This document shows, piece by piece, positions 20,303 through 29,423 of a stretch of DNA of 64,000 nt. The DNA comes from Frigoribacterium faeni. Lineage in GTDB: Bacteria > Actinomycetota > Actinomycetes > Actinomycetales > Microbacteriaceae. Every line of letters starts with the position of its first letter. Position 1 is the stretch's first letter. The stretch is from contig NZ_BJUV01000005.1 in assembly GCF_007988805.1 (NCBI RefSeq), positions 62,001-126,000 of the forward strand, given 5' to 3'. Below the pieces are notes generated by a model. It did no database searches. It was not told the DNA's origin and saw only the letters and a list, made by a program, of their open reading frames with translations. The position numbers and the translations under genes are program-made.

Positions 20303-21324
20303 GCGACGACGACATCACCCGGCCGACGGTGGAGTCCGACACCGAGCTCGCCTTCGAAGGCGCCCTCCGACCGGCGTCGCTGGCCGAGTTCGTCGGTCAG
20401 AAGAAGGTCCGAGGTCAGCTCGAGCTCCTGCTCAAGGCCGCCGCGATCCAGGGTCGGACCCCCGACCACATCCTCCTCGCCGGCCCTCCCGGGCTCGGCA
20501 AGACCACGTTGGCGATGATCGTCGCGCACGAGAGCTCGCGCCCGCTGCGGATGTCCTCCGGTCCGGCCATCCAGCACGCCGGCGATCTGGCGGCCGTGCT
20601 GTCGGCCCTCGTCCCCGGCGAGGTGCTCTTCATCGACGAGATCCACCGCATGGCGCGCTCGGCGGAGGAGATGCTCTATCTCGCGATGGAGGACTACCGC
20701 ATCGACATCATGGTCGGCAAGGGGGCCGGAGCCACGAGCATCCCGCTCGAGCTGTCCCCCTTCACGCTCGTCGGCGCGACGACCCGCAGCGGCATGCTCC
20801 CCAACCCGCTGCGCGACCGCTTCGGGTTCACGGCCCACCTCGAGTTCTACGACGAGGCGGAGCTCACCGAGGTCCTCCGACGCGCGGCGGCGCTTCTCGG
20901 CGTCCGGATCGACGGCGCGGCACTCGCCGAGATCGCCGGCCGGTGCCGCGGCACGCCGCGCATCGCCAACCGGCTCCTCCGTCGGGTGCGCGACTTCGCT
21001 CTCGTCCACGGTCGAGAGGCCGATCTCGGGACCGTGCGTGAGGCGCTGGCCCTCTACGACGTGGACGACCTCGGTCTCGACCGCCTCGACCGCGAGGTGC
21101 TGTCGACCATCCTGCGCCGCTTCGACGGCGGACCCGTGGGCCTCAACACGCTGGCCGTCTCGGTCGGCGAGGAGTCCGACACCATCGAGTCCGTCGTCGA
21201 GCCGTTCCTCGTCCGGGTCGGGCTGGTCACTCGCACGCCCCGCGGACGCATCGCGACGCCCGAGGCCTGGCGGCACTTCGGCCTGACACGGGATTCAGGG
21301 GCCCTGTTCGGCGATGACCTATAA
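20299..21324 (+). CDS. ruvB: Holliday junction branch-migration ATPase RuvB
   Basis: A 341-residue AAA+ motor. Visible: Walker [10 protein letters not shown], Walker B FIDEIHRM, sensor 1 GATTRSGML, the arginine-finger region PLRDRFG, and a winged-helix C-terminus ([16 protein letters not shown]). The GTG overlaps the ruvA stop (GTGA). The TAA stop lies inside a consensus TATAAT that probably serves yajC. Confidence 0.96.
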   Translation: MSDDDITRPTVESDTELAFEGALRPASLAEFVGQKKVRGQLELLLKAAAIQGRTPDHILLAGPPGLGKTTLAMIVAHESSRPLRMSSGPAIQHAGDLAAVLSALVPGEVLFIDEIHRMARSAEEMLYLAMEDYRIDIMVGKGAGATSIPLELSPFTLVGATTRSGMLPNPLRDRFGFTAHLEFYDEAELTEVLRRAAALLGVRIDGAALAEIAGRCRGTPRIANRLLRRVRDFALVHGREADLGTVREALALYDVDDLGLDRLDREVLSTILRRFDGGPVGLNTLAVSVGEESDTIESVVEPFLVRVGLVTRTPRGRIATPEAWRHFGLTRDSGALFGDDL

Positions 21325-21325
21325 T
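21320..21325 (+). promoter_or_regulatory. Consensus -10 element of yajC
   Basis: TATAAT overlapping the ruvB stop is the only perfect consensus -10 I saw in the window. It would yield a leader of about 70 nt before yajC. No good -35 was found at the standard spacing. Confidence 0.6.
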
Positions 21326-21403
21326 TCCTGCAGGCCAGTCGGCGCGAGGCAGTAACGAGGCCGCCGCCGCCCACACCCCACGAGTTTCGAAAGGCAGTTC
21401 CGC

Positions 21404-21823
21404 ATGGACGCCACAACAATCATCATGGTCCTCCTTCTGGTGGTCCTCGTCTTCTTCATGTTCCGCAACAAGCGCAAGCGCGACAGCCAGCAGGCCGACC
21501 TCCAGCGCAAGATGGTGCCCGGCGTCGAGGTCATGCTGACCTTCGGCCTCTACGGGACCGTGGTCTCGATCGACGACGAGAGCAACGTGGCCGAGGTCGA
21601 GGTCGCCCCCGGCACCATCGTGAAGGTCCACCGTCAGACCCTCGGTCGGGTCGTCGACCCCGTCGTCGACGAGTCGGCCGACTCCGAGCGCGACGACGCC
21701 CTCGACGCACCGGTGGCGACGTCCGCCGACGCCGCCGACGTCTCGCCGGCCTACGGCGAACGCGTCGACGAGCCCCGCATCGACACCACGCCCTCCAAAG
21801 AGTCCGACAAGCCCACCGCCTGA
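21404..21823 (+). CDS. yajC: Sec translocon accessory subunit YajC
   Basis: A 139-residue protein with one N-terminal membrane helix (TTIIMVLLLVVLVFFMFR) followed by RNKRKRDSQQADLQRKMVPG and the SH3-like YajC domain (VMLTFGLYGTVVSIDDE). The last 50 residues are acidic and low complexity, an extension often seen in actinobacteria. It joins SecDF at the translocon. The ATG follows GAAAGGCA. Confidence 0.92.
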   Translation: MDATTIIMVLLLVVLVFFMFRNKRKRDSQQADLQRKMVPGVEVMLTFGLYGTVVSIDDESNVAEVEVAPGTIVKVHRQTLGRVVDPVVDESADSERDDALDAPVATSADAADVSPAYGERVDEPRIDTTPSKESDKPTA

Positions 21824-21832
21824 TGTCCGTCC

Positions 21833-21858
21833 GCCCGATCGTGATCTGACGATCGGGC
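21833..21858 (+). terminator. Hairpin between yajC and secD
   Basis: GCCCGATCGT (21833-21842) pairs perfectly with ACGATCGGGC (21849-21858) around GATCTG. A second GC-rich inverted repeat follows at about 21867-21890. With secD close downstream, these may attenuate rather than fully stop transcription. Confidence 0.6.
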
Positions 21859-21916
21859 TCGACCCCGCGCGCGCTCCTCCCGGGCGCGCGTTCCCATGAG
21901 AAAGCTGAGTTCCTCC

Positions 21917-23680
21917 GTGGCACGTTCGACCCCGGTGAAGAAAGCCATCCGCTCGCTGACCTGGCTTCTGGTCATCATCGCCGGACTGACCGCGCTGAAC
22001 GGCACGGCGACCCTGCTGAACGACTCGGGCCGTGAGGGCTGGTGGAACGGCGCGAGCTGGGTGCCCGAGTTGGCCCTCGACCTCCAGGGCGGGACGCAGA
22101 TCACCCTCGCCGCTCAATTGCAGAGCGGCGAGACGGTGTCCAGCCAGCAACTCGACCAGGCCGTCACGATCATCCGTCAGCGCATCGACTCGGCCGGGGT
22201 CTCGGAGTCCGAGATCACGAAGCAGGGCACCCAGAACATCGTCGTGTCGATCCCGGGCCGTCCCGACAACGCGACGCTCGAGCGCATCGAGGCCTCGGCG
22301 AAGCTCTCGTTCCGCCCGGTCCTGTTCACGGGCGCGGCATCGACCGCGGCGGTCGGAGGCGAGGGCGACGGTGCGACGGCCAGCCCCAGCGCGACGCCGT
22401 ACACCCCGAACCCCGACCTCGAGAGCACGCCGACGACGTCGCCCACGAACGGGTCCGACCTCGCCTACATCACGCCTCAGCTGGCCGACGTCTACGAGAA
22501 CTACGACTGCGCGGCCGACAACGACCTCGCCACGGCCCCCGACGACGAGCCGCTCGTCACCTGCTCGACCGACGGCACCTCGAAGTACATCCTCGGCCCG
22601 GTCGAGGTCCAGGGCAGCGACATCAGCGACGCCACGAACGGCCTCGCCACCGACTCCCAGGGCAACTCGACGAACACCTGGGCCGTCAACCTCGAATTCA
22701 ACGGTCAGGGCAGCGATCAGTTCGCCGAGGTCACGTCGCGGCTGGTGTCGCTCCAGGCTCCGCAGAACCAGTTCGCCGTGACGCTCGACAACCAGGTCAT
22801 CACGGCTCCGTCCGCCAACGCCGCGATCACCGACGGTCGCGCCCAGATCACCGGTCAGTTCACTCAGGACAGCTCGAAGTCCCTCGCCGACCAGCTGAAG
22901 TTCGGCGCCCTGCCCCTCAGCTTCTCGGTTCAGAGCAATGAGACCATCACCGCCACCCTCGGTCAGACGCAGCTGGTCAGCGGGCTCATCGCCGGCCTCA
23001 TCGGGCTCATCCTGGTCGTCGTCTACTCGTTGATCCAGTACCGCGCCCTCGCGTTCGTCACGGTGCTCTCCCTCGTCATCGCGGCGGTCCTCACCTATCT
23101 GGTGATCGCGATCCTCTCGTGGCGAGAGGGTTACCGGCTCTCGCTGGCCGGGGTCACGGGTCTGATCGTCGCCATCGGCATCACCGCCGACTCGTTCATC
23201 GTCTACTTCGAACGAATACGCGACGAGCTCCGTGACGGGCGGATCCTGGAGAACGCGGTCGAGTCCGGCTGGAAGCGCGCGATCCGAACGATCGTCGCCT
23301 CCGACACGGTCAACTTCCTCGCCGCCATCACGCTCTTCATCCTCGCCGTCGGCAACGTCAAGGGCTTCGCCCTCACGCTGGGCATCACGACGGTGATCGA
23401 CCTGATCGTCGTGTCGCTGTTCACCCACCCGATGCTGCAGCTCATCGCGCGGACCCGGTTCTTCGGGGAGGGCCACTCCTTCAGCGGTCTGAACCCCAAG
23501 GCCCTCGGAGCCGTCTACCGAGGTCGCGCCCAGTTCCGCGAGCCGGTGGTCGCCTCCGGTCGGAAGAGAGCCGGCGGACGCGAGGCGGTCATCAGGCAGA
23601 CGATCGCCGAGCGCAAGGCCGCCGAGAAGAACACCCGCCCGGTCGACGAGTCGACTCGCGACGAAGGGAAGAACTCCTGA
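21917..23680 (+). CDS. secD: Protein translocase subunit SecD
   Basis: A 587-residue membrane protein that uses the proton gradient to complete protein export with SecF. An N-terminal helix (LTWLLVIIAGLTAL) is followed by DLQGGTQITL, a large periplasmic domain with a Ser/Thr/Pro-rich insert (about residues 150-180), and five C-terminal helices including GLIVAIGITADSFIVYFERIRDE. GTG at 21917 gives the usual ARSTPVKKAIRSLTW start and has an AGAAAG..GAG ribosome site; ATG at 21896 in the same frame lacks one but cannot be excluded. It overlaps secF by one base. Confidence 0.93.
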   Translation: MARSTPVKKAIRSLTWLLVIIAGLTALNGTATLLNDSGREGWWNGASWVPELALDLQGGTQITLAAQLQSGETVSSQQLDQAVTIIRQRIDSAGVSESEITKQGTQNIVVSIPGRPDNATLERIEASAKLSFRPVLFTGAASTAAVGGEGDGATASPSATPYTPNPDLESTPTTSPTNGSDLAYITPQLADVYENYDCAADNDLATAPDDEPLVTCSTDGTSKYILGPVEVQGSDISDATNGLATDSQGNSTNTWAVNLEFNGQGSDQFAEVTSRLVSLQAPQNQFAVTLDNQVITAPSANAAITDGRAQITGQFTQDSSKSLADQLKFGALPLSFSVQSNETITATLGQTQLVSGLIAGLIGLILVVVYSLIQYRALAFVTVLSLVIAAVLTYLVIAILSWREGYRLSLAGVTGLIVAIGITADSFIVYFERIRDELRDGRILENAVESGWKRAIRTIVASDTVNFLAAITLFILAVGNVKGFALTLGITTVIDLIVVSLFTHPMLQLIARTRFFGEGHSFSGLNPKALGAVYRGRAQFREPVVASGRKRAGGREAVIRQTIAERKAAEKNTRPVDESTRDEGKNS

Positions 23681-24675
23681 TGGCCAGTTTCTCGAAATTC
23701 GGCAACGACCTCTACACGGGGGCGCGGTCCTACGACATCGTCGGTCGACGCAGGACCTGGTACTGGATCGCTGCTCTCGTGATCCTCATCTCGGTCACCG
23801 TGCCGTTCCTCCGGGGCGGCTTCCACTTCGGCATCGAGTTCACCGGCGGCTCGGAGTTCCAGATCGCCCAGCCCGCCGAGCTCGACCAGGACCTCGCAGC
23901 TCAGACCGTCGACGAGGTGGTCCCGAACTCCAACCCGCGGGTGACCCAGGTCGGCACCGACACGATCCGGGTGCAGACGTCTCAGCTCGAGGCGTCGCAG
24001 ACGAACGACGTCGCGGCGGCGCTGGCCACGGCCTACGACGTCCCCGACGACCGCGTCACCTCGTCGTTCATCGGCGCGTCGTGGGGTGCGGACATCACCG
24101 GTCAGGCGATCAAGGGTCTCGTGATCTTCCTGATCCTCGCCGCCATCGGCATGACCCTCTACTTCCGGACCTGGAAGATGTCGCTCGCCGCCATGGCCGC
24201 ACTGCTCCACGACCTCGTGCTGACCGCCGGCATCTACGGCATCGTCGGCTTCGAGGTCACACCGGCCGCCGTCATCGGGTTCCTGACGATCCTCGGTTAC
24301 TCCCTCTACGACACCGTCGTGGTGTTCGACAAGATCCGGGAGAACACCGCCGAGGACGGCGAGGGGTCCCGGCGGACGTTCGGTCAGTCCATCAACCTCG
24401 CGATCAATCAGACGCTCGTCCGCTCGATCAACACGTCGGTGGTCGCGCTCCTCCCGGTCGCGGCGATCCTGTTCATCGGAGCCTTCGTCCTCGGGGCCGG
24501 CACCCTGCGTGACATCTCCCTGGCCCTGTTCATCGGCATCCTCGTCGGCACGTACTCGACGATCTTCATCGCGTCGCCCCTCTACGCGACCCTGCGTCTG
24601 CGGGAGCCGGACATCGCCAAGCGGGACGCCCGCAAGCGCGAAGCGGCCGAGAACGCCCTCGTGGACGCATCGTGA
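23680..24675 (+). CDS. secF: Protein translocase subunit SecF
   Basis: A 331-residue six-helix partner of SecD. Visible: IEFTGGSEFQI in the first periplasmic segment, LGYSLYDTVVVFDKIREN and the SINTSVVALLPVAAILFIGAF helix. The start overlaps the secD stop (TGATG). GTGA overlap with the next gene extends the coupling to the rhodanese. Confidence 0.95.
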   Translation: MASFSKFGNDLYTGARSYDIVGRRRTWYWIAALVILISVTVPFLRGGFHFGIEFTGGSEFQIAQPAELDQDLAAQTVDEVVPNSNPRVTQVGTDTIRVQTSQLEASQTNDVAAALATAYDVPDDRVTSSFIGASWGADITGQAIKGLVIFLILAAIGMTLYFRTWKMSLAAMAALLHDLVLTAGIYGIVGFEVTPAAVIGFLTILGYSLYDTVVVFDKIRENTAEDGEGSRRTFGQSINLAINQTLVRSINTSVVALLPVAAILFIGAFVLGAGTLRDISLALFIGILVGTYSTIFIASPLYATLRLREPDIAKRDARKREAAENALVDAS

Positions 24676-25019
24676 ACGCCCGCGACGACCTCCCCGGGAT
24701 CTCCGCCGCCGAAGCCGTGAGCCGCGTCGCTTCCGGCGCCCGCCTCATCGACGTCCGGGAGCAGTCCGAATGGGACGCCGGACACGCACCCGCTGCGCAG
24801 CTGATCCCGCTCTCCGAACTGGGCGACCGCGTCGACGACGTCCCCACCGACGAACAGGTGCTGATCGTGTGTCACGCCGGGATGCGCTCTCTTCGCGCCA
24901 CGGCCGCACTCCGACGGGCCGGCATCGACGCGGTCAACGTCGAGGGCGGCATGCTGGCCTGGCGCGACGCCGAGGGGGAGCTGGTCAGCGAGACCGGCGC
25001 CCCCGCGTCGGTCGACTGA
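24672..25019 (+). CDS. Single-domain rhodanese-like sulfurtransferase
   Basis: A 115-residue rhodanese domain. DVREQSEWDAGHAPAAQLIPL and the active-site loop VCHAGMRS, with Cys near residue 67, are clear, so persulfide chemistry is possible. The GTG overlaps the secF stop by 4 nt. In Streptomyces and Mycobacterium the apt gene (adenine phosphoribosyltransferase) commonly lies between secF and rel; here this gene holds that place. Its sulfur donor and acceptor are unknown. Confidence 0.88.
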   Translation: MNARDDLPGISAAEAVSRVASGARLIDVREQSEWDAGHAPAAQLIPLSELGDRVDDVPTDEQVLIVCHAGMRSLRATAALRRAGIDAVNVEGGMLAWRDAEGELVSETGAPASVD

Positions 25020-25115
25020 TCCAGAGCGAGTAGCGTTGCCCGGGCGACCCCGCCGGGCACGGTGCAGCCGAACGTCCGGGGGAGCAGTCCGTCAGCACGA
25101 GAGCGAGGGTCGGTT

Positions 25116-27404
25116 GTGACCGAGATCACCACGAGCAAGAACGCCGCCTCGCCGGAGCCCGCCGGCAACACCGCCACTCTCCGCACGCTCCTGCCCCGGC
25201 TGTTCTCGCGCAGCCAACCCGCCGGTGCGGTCGACCGCCTGGTCAAGACGGTGAGGATGCATCACCCGAAGGCCGACCTCGTCGTCATCGAGCGCGCGTA
25301 CTCGGTGGCCGAGAAGGCCCATCGCGGTCAGCTCCGCAAGAGCGGGGAGCCGTACATCACCCACCCGGTCGCCGTGGCCCAGATCCTGGCCGACCTCGGG
25401 ATCGGCTCGAAGACCATCGCGGCCGCGCTGCTCCACGACACCGTCGAGGACACCGACTACACGCTCGCCATGCTGCAGAACGATTTCGGCGACGAGATCA
25501 CGATGCTCGTCGACGGCGTCACCAAGCTCGACAAGCTGAAGTACGGCGACAGCGCCCAGGCCGAGACCGTCCGCAAGATGGTCGTCGCGATGTCGAAGGA
25601 CATCCGCGTGCTGGTCATCAAACTGGCCGACCGCCTCCACAACGCCCGCACCTGGGGCTTCGTCGAGAGCGCTTCGGCCACGCGCAAGGCGACCGAGACG
25701 CTCGAGATCTACGCGCCCCTCGCCCACCGGCTCGGCATCCAGACCATCAAGTGGGAGCTGGAGGACCTCTCCTTCGCGGTGCTGCACCCGAAGCTCTACG
25801 TCGAGATCGACAATCTGGTCAAGCAGCGCACGCCTCAGCGCGAGCAGTTCGTCCAGAACGTCATCAACGCCGTGAAGTCGGACCTGAAGTCGACGAAGAT
25901 CCGCGGCGACGTCGTCGGCCGCCCGAAGCAGTACTACTCGATCTACCAGAAGATGATCGTCCGAGGGCGCGAGTTCGACGAGATCTACGACCTGGTGGGC
26001 ATCCGCGTCCTGGTGAACTCCCTCCGTGACTGCTATGCCGTTCTCGGGTCGATCCACGCCCGATGGAACCCCATCCCCGGCCGGTTCAAGGACTACATCG
26101 CGACGCCGAAGTTCAACCTGTACCAGTCGCTGCACACGACGGTCATCGGTCCGAAGGGGCGCCCGGTCGAGATCCAGATCCGGACGCACGAGATGCATCA
26201 GCGAGCCGAGTTCGGCGTCGCGGCGCACTGGAAGTACAAGCAGCGGATGAACGGCGGTCGGGACGACTCGGCACCGGGCGCTCGGACCGAGACCGACATG
26301 GCCTGGCTCGCCCACATCTCGGACTGGCAGGCCGAGACGGCCGACCCGGGCGAGTTCCTCGACAGCCTGCGCTTCGAGATCGGTGCGAAGGAGGTCTACG
26401 TCTTCACCCCGCAGGGCAAGGTCATCGGCCTGCCGTCGGGAGCGACACCCGTCGACTTCGCCTACGCCGTGCACACGGAGGTCGGTCACCGGACCATGGG
26501 CGCGAAGGTGAACGGCCGCCTCGTCCCGCTCGAGAGCGCTCTCTCGAGCGGCGACGTGGTCGAGGTGTTCACCTCGAAGAACCCGGACTCCGGTCCGAGC
26601 CAGGACTGGCTCACGTTCGTCAAGAGCCCGCGCGCGCGGAACAAGATCCGTCAGTGGTTCACCAAGGAGCGTCGCGACGAGGCGATCGAGCAGGGCAAGG
26701 ACGCCATCGCGCGGGCCATGCGGAAGCAGAATCTCCCGCTGCAGAAGCTGATGAACCAGGACAGCATCGCCGAGGTGGCCGCCCTCCTGAGGTACGACGA
26801 CGTGTCGAGCCTCTACGCGGCGGTCGGCGAGGGGCACCTGTCGACGCAGTCGGTCATCGAGAAGATCCTGTCGGCCGTCCAGCAGCAGACGGAGGTCGAG
26901 GAGGGCGAGTTCGAGTTCCCGAGCAAGGGCGCCACTCGGCCGCTCCGCAACAGCGACTCCGGCGTGCTGGTCCGCGGCGCACCGGACATCCTCGTCAAGC
27001 TCGCGAAGTGCTGCACGCCCGTTCCCGGCGACCAGATCGTCGGCTTCGTCACACGCGGACAGGGTGTCAGCGTGCACCAGGCGACGTGTCACAACGTCCA
27101 GAGCCTGATGAACGAACCCGAGCGCATGATCGACGTCGAATGGGCGCCCTCGTCCAAGAGCGTCTTCCTCGTGCAGATCCAGATCGAGGCCCTCGACCGC
27201 AGCGGACTCCTCTCGGACGTCACGCGCGTGCTGAGCGAGCACCACGTGAACATCCTGTCCGCGAGCGTCTCCACCTCCGACGAGCGGCTGGCCCTCAGCC
27301 GCTTCGTGTTCGAGATGGGCGACACCACCCACCTCGACCGGGTGCTGAACGCCGTGCGTCGCATCGATGCCGTCTACGACGTCTACCGGGTGAGCGCGGG
27401 CTGA
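25116..27404 (+). CDS. rel: Bifunctional (p)ppGpp synthetase/hydrolase Rel
   Basis: A 762-residue stringent-response enzyme. Order: HD hydrolase (ALLHDTVEDT, LADRLHNART), synthetase (VGRPKQYYSIYQKM; the RFKD motif in PGRFKDYIATPK marks the bifunctional type instead of the EXDD of RelA), TGS domain (VYVFTPQGKVIGLPSGATP), a conserved-Cys region (KLAKCCTPVPGD) and an ACT domain at the end. GTG at 25116 has GCGAGG upstream; an earlier in-frame start at 25062 is less likely. TAGCGT at 25031-25036 may be its -10. Confidence 0.95.
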   Translation: MTEITTSKNAASPEPAGNTATLRTLLPRLFSRSQPAGAVDRLVKTVRMHHPKADLVVIERAYSVAEKAHRGQLRKSGEPYITHPVAVAQILADLGIGSKTIAAALLHDTVEDTDYTLAMLQNDFGDEITMLVDGVTKLDKLKYGDSAQAETVRKMVVAMSKDIRVLVIKLADRLHNARTWGFVESASATRKATETLEIYAPLAHRLGIQTIKWELEDLSFAVLHPKLYVEIDNLVKQRTPQREQFVQNVINAVKSDLKSTKIRGDVVGRPKQYYSIYQKMIVRGREFDEIYDLVGIRVLVNSLRDCYAVLGSIHARWNPIPGRFKDYIATPKFNLYQSLHTTVIGPKGRPVEIQIRTHEMHQRAEFGVAAHWKYKQRMNGGRDDSAPGARTETDMAWLAHISDWQAETADPGEFLDSLRFEIGAKEVYVFTPQGKVIGLPSGATPVDFAYAVHTEVGHRTMGAKVNGRLVPLESALSSGDVVEVFTSKNPDSGPSQDWLTFVKSPRARNKIRQWFTKERRDEAIEQGKDAIARAMRKQNLPLQKLMNQDSIAEVAALLRYDDVSSLYAAVGEGHLSTQSVIEKILSAVQQQTEVEEGEFEFPSKGATRPLRNSDSGVLVRGAPDILVKLAKCCTPVPGDQIVGFVTRGQGVSVHQATCHNVQSLMNEPERMIDVEWAPSSKSVFLVQIQIEALDRSGLLSDVTRVLSEHHVNILSASVSTSDERLALSRFVFEMGDTTHLDRVLNAVRRIDAVYDVYRVSAG

Positions 27405-27461
27405 CGCGGACGCTCCGTGGTGCCACCGGGACGTCTCGTCACGGCCCGGCGGCCCGGATCG

Positions 27462-28040
27462 TCACGGTCCGAGGGGATCGACGACCGACCGCAGTCGTGC
27501 CCACGCGCGCACCCTGTTCGGCAGCCGTGCATGGCGGTCGATGAGCCGCCTGAGCTGCGGTGCGCTGATCGCGTGGGCCCGGATCAGATGACGCACGCGA
27601 CGCTCGTCGAGGGGAGTCCAGGTCGACGACCTCGCGATGTCGAGCGCCGTGCGGCAGGGGGTCGTGACGCGGATGCCCGCCAGGTCGACGACCTCGTCGT
27701 CCGCGATGACCATCTCGCTGATCGCGACCCTCGAGGTCCTGTCCCGGTGTCGTGCGTCAGGGGGCACGATCCCGTGATGGCGCCACGGTGCCGTGCCTGA
27801 CGCCATCCAGATCCACGCCGCGGTGTCACGGGCCGCCACGACGTGCCGCTCGAACAGCACCGTCACCGAGGAGGCGCGGATGCGGGGGTCGTCGACGGTC
27901 GCGATCTCGGCCCAGGCGTCCCCGACGGCGTAGAGGTCGCCGTCGAGGGTCGCGGCGCGGAGATCGACCTCGGGCAGGTCGGCGGTGGTCAGGAGCCGGA
28001 GAGGAGACGGATGCACGCTGACAGCCTGGCCGACGGTCAC
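27462..28040 (-). CDS. AbiEi antitoxin-like / uncharacterised actinobacterial protein
   Basis: A 192-residue protein with the pattern GDLYAVGDAWAEI ... AAWIWMASG ... VTTPCRTALDIAR. That pattern recurs in actinobacterial proteins annotated as AbiEi-type antitoxin C-terminal domains, where it precedes a helical tail. No toxin partner (AbiEii nucleotidyltransferase) is adjacent, and the usual N-terminal winged helix appears short or absent. GTG at 28040 has no ribosome site; an in-frame GTG at residue 9 is an alternative. It reads minus, convergent with rel. Its function is unknown, and it may be a remnant. Confidence 0.55.
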   Translation of the reverse strand: MTVGQAVSVHPSPLRLLTTADLPEVDLRAATLDGDLYAVGDAWAEIATVDDPRIRASSVTVLFERHVVAARDTAAWIWMASGTAPWRHHGIVPPDARHRDRTSRVAISEMVIADDEVVDLAGIRVTTPCRTALDIARSSTWTPLDERRVRHLIRAHAISAPQLRRLIDRHARLPNRVRAWARLRSVVDPLGP

Positions 28041-28052
28041 CGCGACGACGAA

Positions 28053-28084
28053 CCGCCCGCCTCTCCTTGTGGAGAGACGGGCGG
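28053..28084 (-). terminator. Terminator of the DUF349 gene
   Basis: CCGCCCG-C-CTCTCC pairs with GGAGAG-A-CGGGCGG around TTGT (13 pairs, one mismatch), 16 nt after the DUF349 stop on the minus strand. Confidence 0.85.
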
Positions 28085-28100
28085 TCCGGTCGATCGCGGG

Positions 28101-29333
28101 TCAGGCGCCGAGGGCGTCGAGCCAGACCTTGCGGGCGTCGAGCGCCTCGCGGGCGTCCTTGACCTTGCGGGCGTCACCCGTCGCCTCGGCGGCGGCGAGC
28201 TCGTCCTCGAGCTTGGTGATGGCGTCCTGCAGCTGGCTGGCGAGGCCCTCGGAGCGGGCCTTGCGCTCCGGGTTGTTCTTCTGCCAGTGCTCTTCGTCGA
28301 GGACGCGCACGTGCGACTCCACCTTGCGCAGTCGGTCCTCGACCGAGCGCAGCTGCTCGCGCGGAACCCGGCCGATCTCGTCCCAGCGGAGCTGGATGGA
28401 GGTGAGGGCCTCGCGAGCGGGGACCCGGTCGGTCACGGCGAGGATCTTCTCGGCCTCGTCGAGGAGCTCGAGCTTCTGGGCGAGGTTCGCCTCGTACTCG
28501 ACGTTGTCCTGCGCGGCGACCTCGCTCTTCGCGGCGTAGAGGACGTCTCCGGCGCGCTTGAAGCGCGCCCAGAGGGCGTCGTCGTACTTCTTGCCGGCGC
28601 GTCCCGCGCGCTTCCAGTCGTCGAGGAGGCGGCGGTACTCGGGGATGCCGTCGGCGCCCTTGCCGGCGAGGGCGTCGGCGGAGTCGACGAGGGCCTGCTT
28701 GCGCTGACGCGCCTCACGGTGCGTCGAGTCGAGCTCGGCGTAGAAGGCCTTGCGGTTCTGATCGATGGTCGACCGTGCGGCACGGAAGCGCTTCCAGAGC
28801 TCGTTGCCCTCGCCCTTCGGGATGCGAGGGCCGTCCTGCTGATGCTTCTGCCACCGCGAGAAGATGTCGTCGATGGTCGCGGTGACCTGCTTCCACTGCA
28901 CCCGGGCCGGGTCCTGGGCGGCGAGCGTCTCGGCCTCGACGACCAGGGCCGTGCGCACGGCGACGGCCTCGGCCAGCGCCTCCTGGGCCTCGGCGCTCTG
29001 CTTCTGCGTCAGCTCGCCCACCGTCGAGTCGAGCGCGCCGACGCGTGTCCGCAGCTTCTCGAGGTCGCCGACGGCGCTGGGCTCGATGAGGAGCTCCTTC
29101 AGGTGCTTCACCGTCTTGCTGACGTCGGACGCGGAGGCGCCGCGCGCCACGCGCTGCTCGAGCAGCGTGACCTGCCCGTTCAGCTCGGTGTACTTGCGTT
29201 CGTAGTAGGCGAGCGCCTCGGCGGGCGTCGCGTCGGGGTATTGACCGACGGCGCGTTCGCCGTCGGACTCGCGGACGTAGACGGTGCCGTCGTCGTCGAC
29301 GCGGCCCCAGGGTGCCTGATCGTCAGTAGCCAC
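28101..29333 (-). CDS. DUF349 repeat protein
   Basis: A 410-residue, highly charged, mostly helical protein with repeated W-(x)n-F/R elements (WKQVTATIDDIFSRWQ, ELWKRFRAARSTID, LLDDWKRAGRAGKKYDDALWARFKRA), the DUF349 repeat. An acidic N-terminal region (about 1-45) contains WGRVDDDGTVYVRE, typical of the actinobacterial version. The role is unsettled in the family; coiled-coil or nucleic-acid association has been suggested. GTG at 29333 follows AGGGA. A terminator follows the stop. Confidence 0.85.
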   Translation of the reverse strand: MATDDQAPWGRVDDDGTVYVRESDGERAVGQYPDATPAEALAYYERKYTELNGQVTLLEQRVARGASASDVSKTVKHLKELLIEPSAVGDLEKLRTRVGALDSTVGELTQKQSAEAQEALAEAVAVRTALVVEAETLAAQDPARVQWKQVTATIDDIFSRWQKHQQDGPRIPKGEGNELWKRFRAARSTIDQNRKAFYAELDSTHREARQRKQALVDSADALAGKGADGIPEYRRLLDDWKRAGRAGKKYDDALWARFKRAGDVLYAAKSEVAAQDNVEYEANLAQKLELLDEAEKILAVTDRVPAREALTSIQLRWDEIGRVPREQLRSVEDRLRKVESHVRVLDEEHWQKNNPERKARSEGLASQLQDAITKLEDELAAAEATGDARKVKDAREALDARKVWLDALGA

Positions 29334-29423
29334 TGTTGTCCCTTGCTGGATGTGCTCGTCACAGAGCCCAGGACGGGTCTCGGCGATGGGTCCCCAGCCT
29401 ATTGCACGGTCGACGACCGCGGC

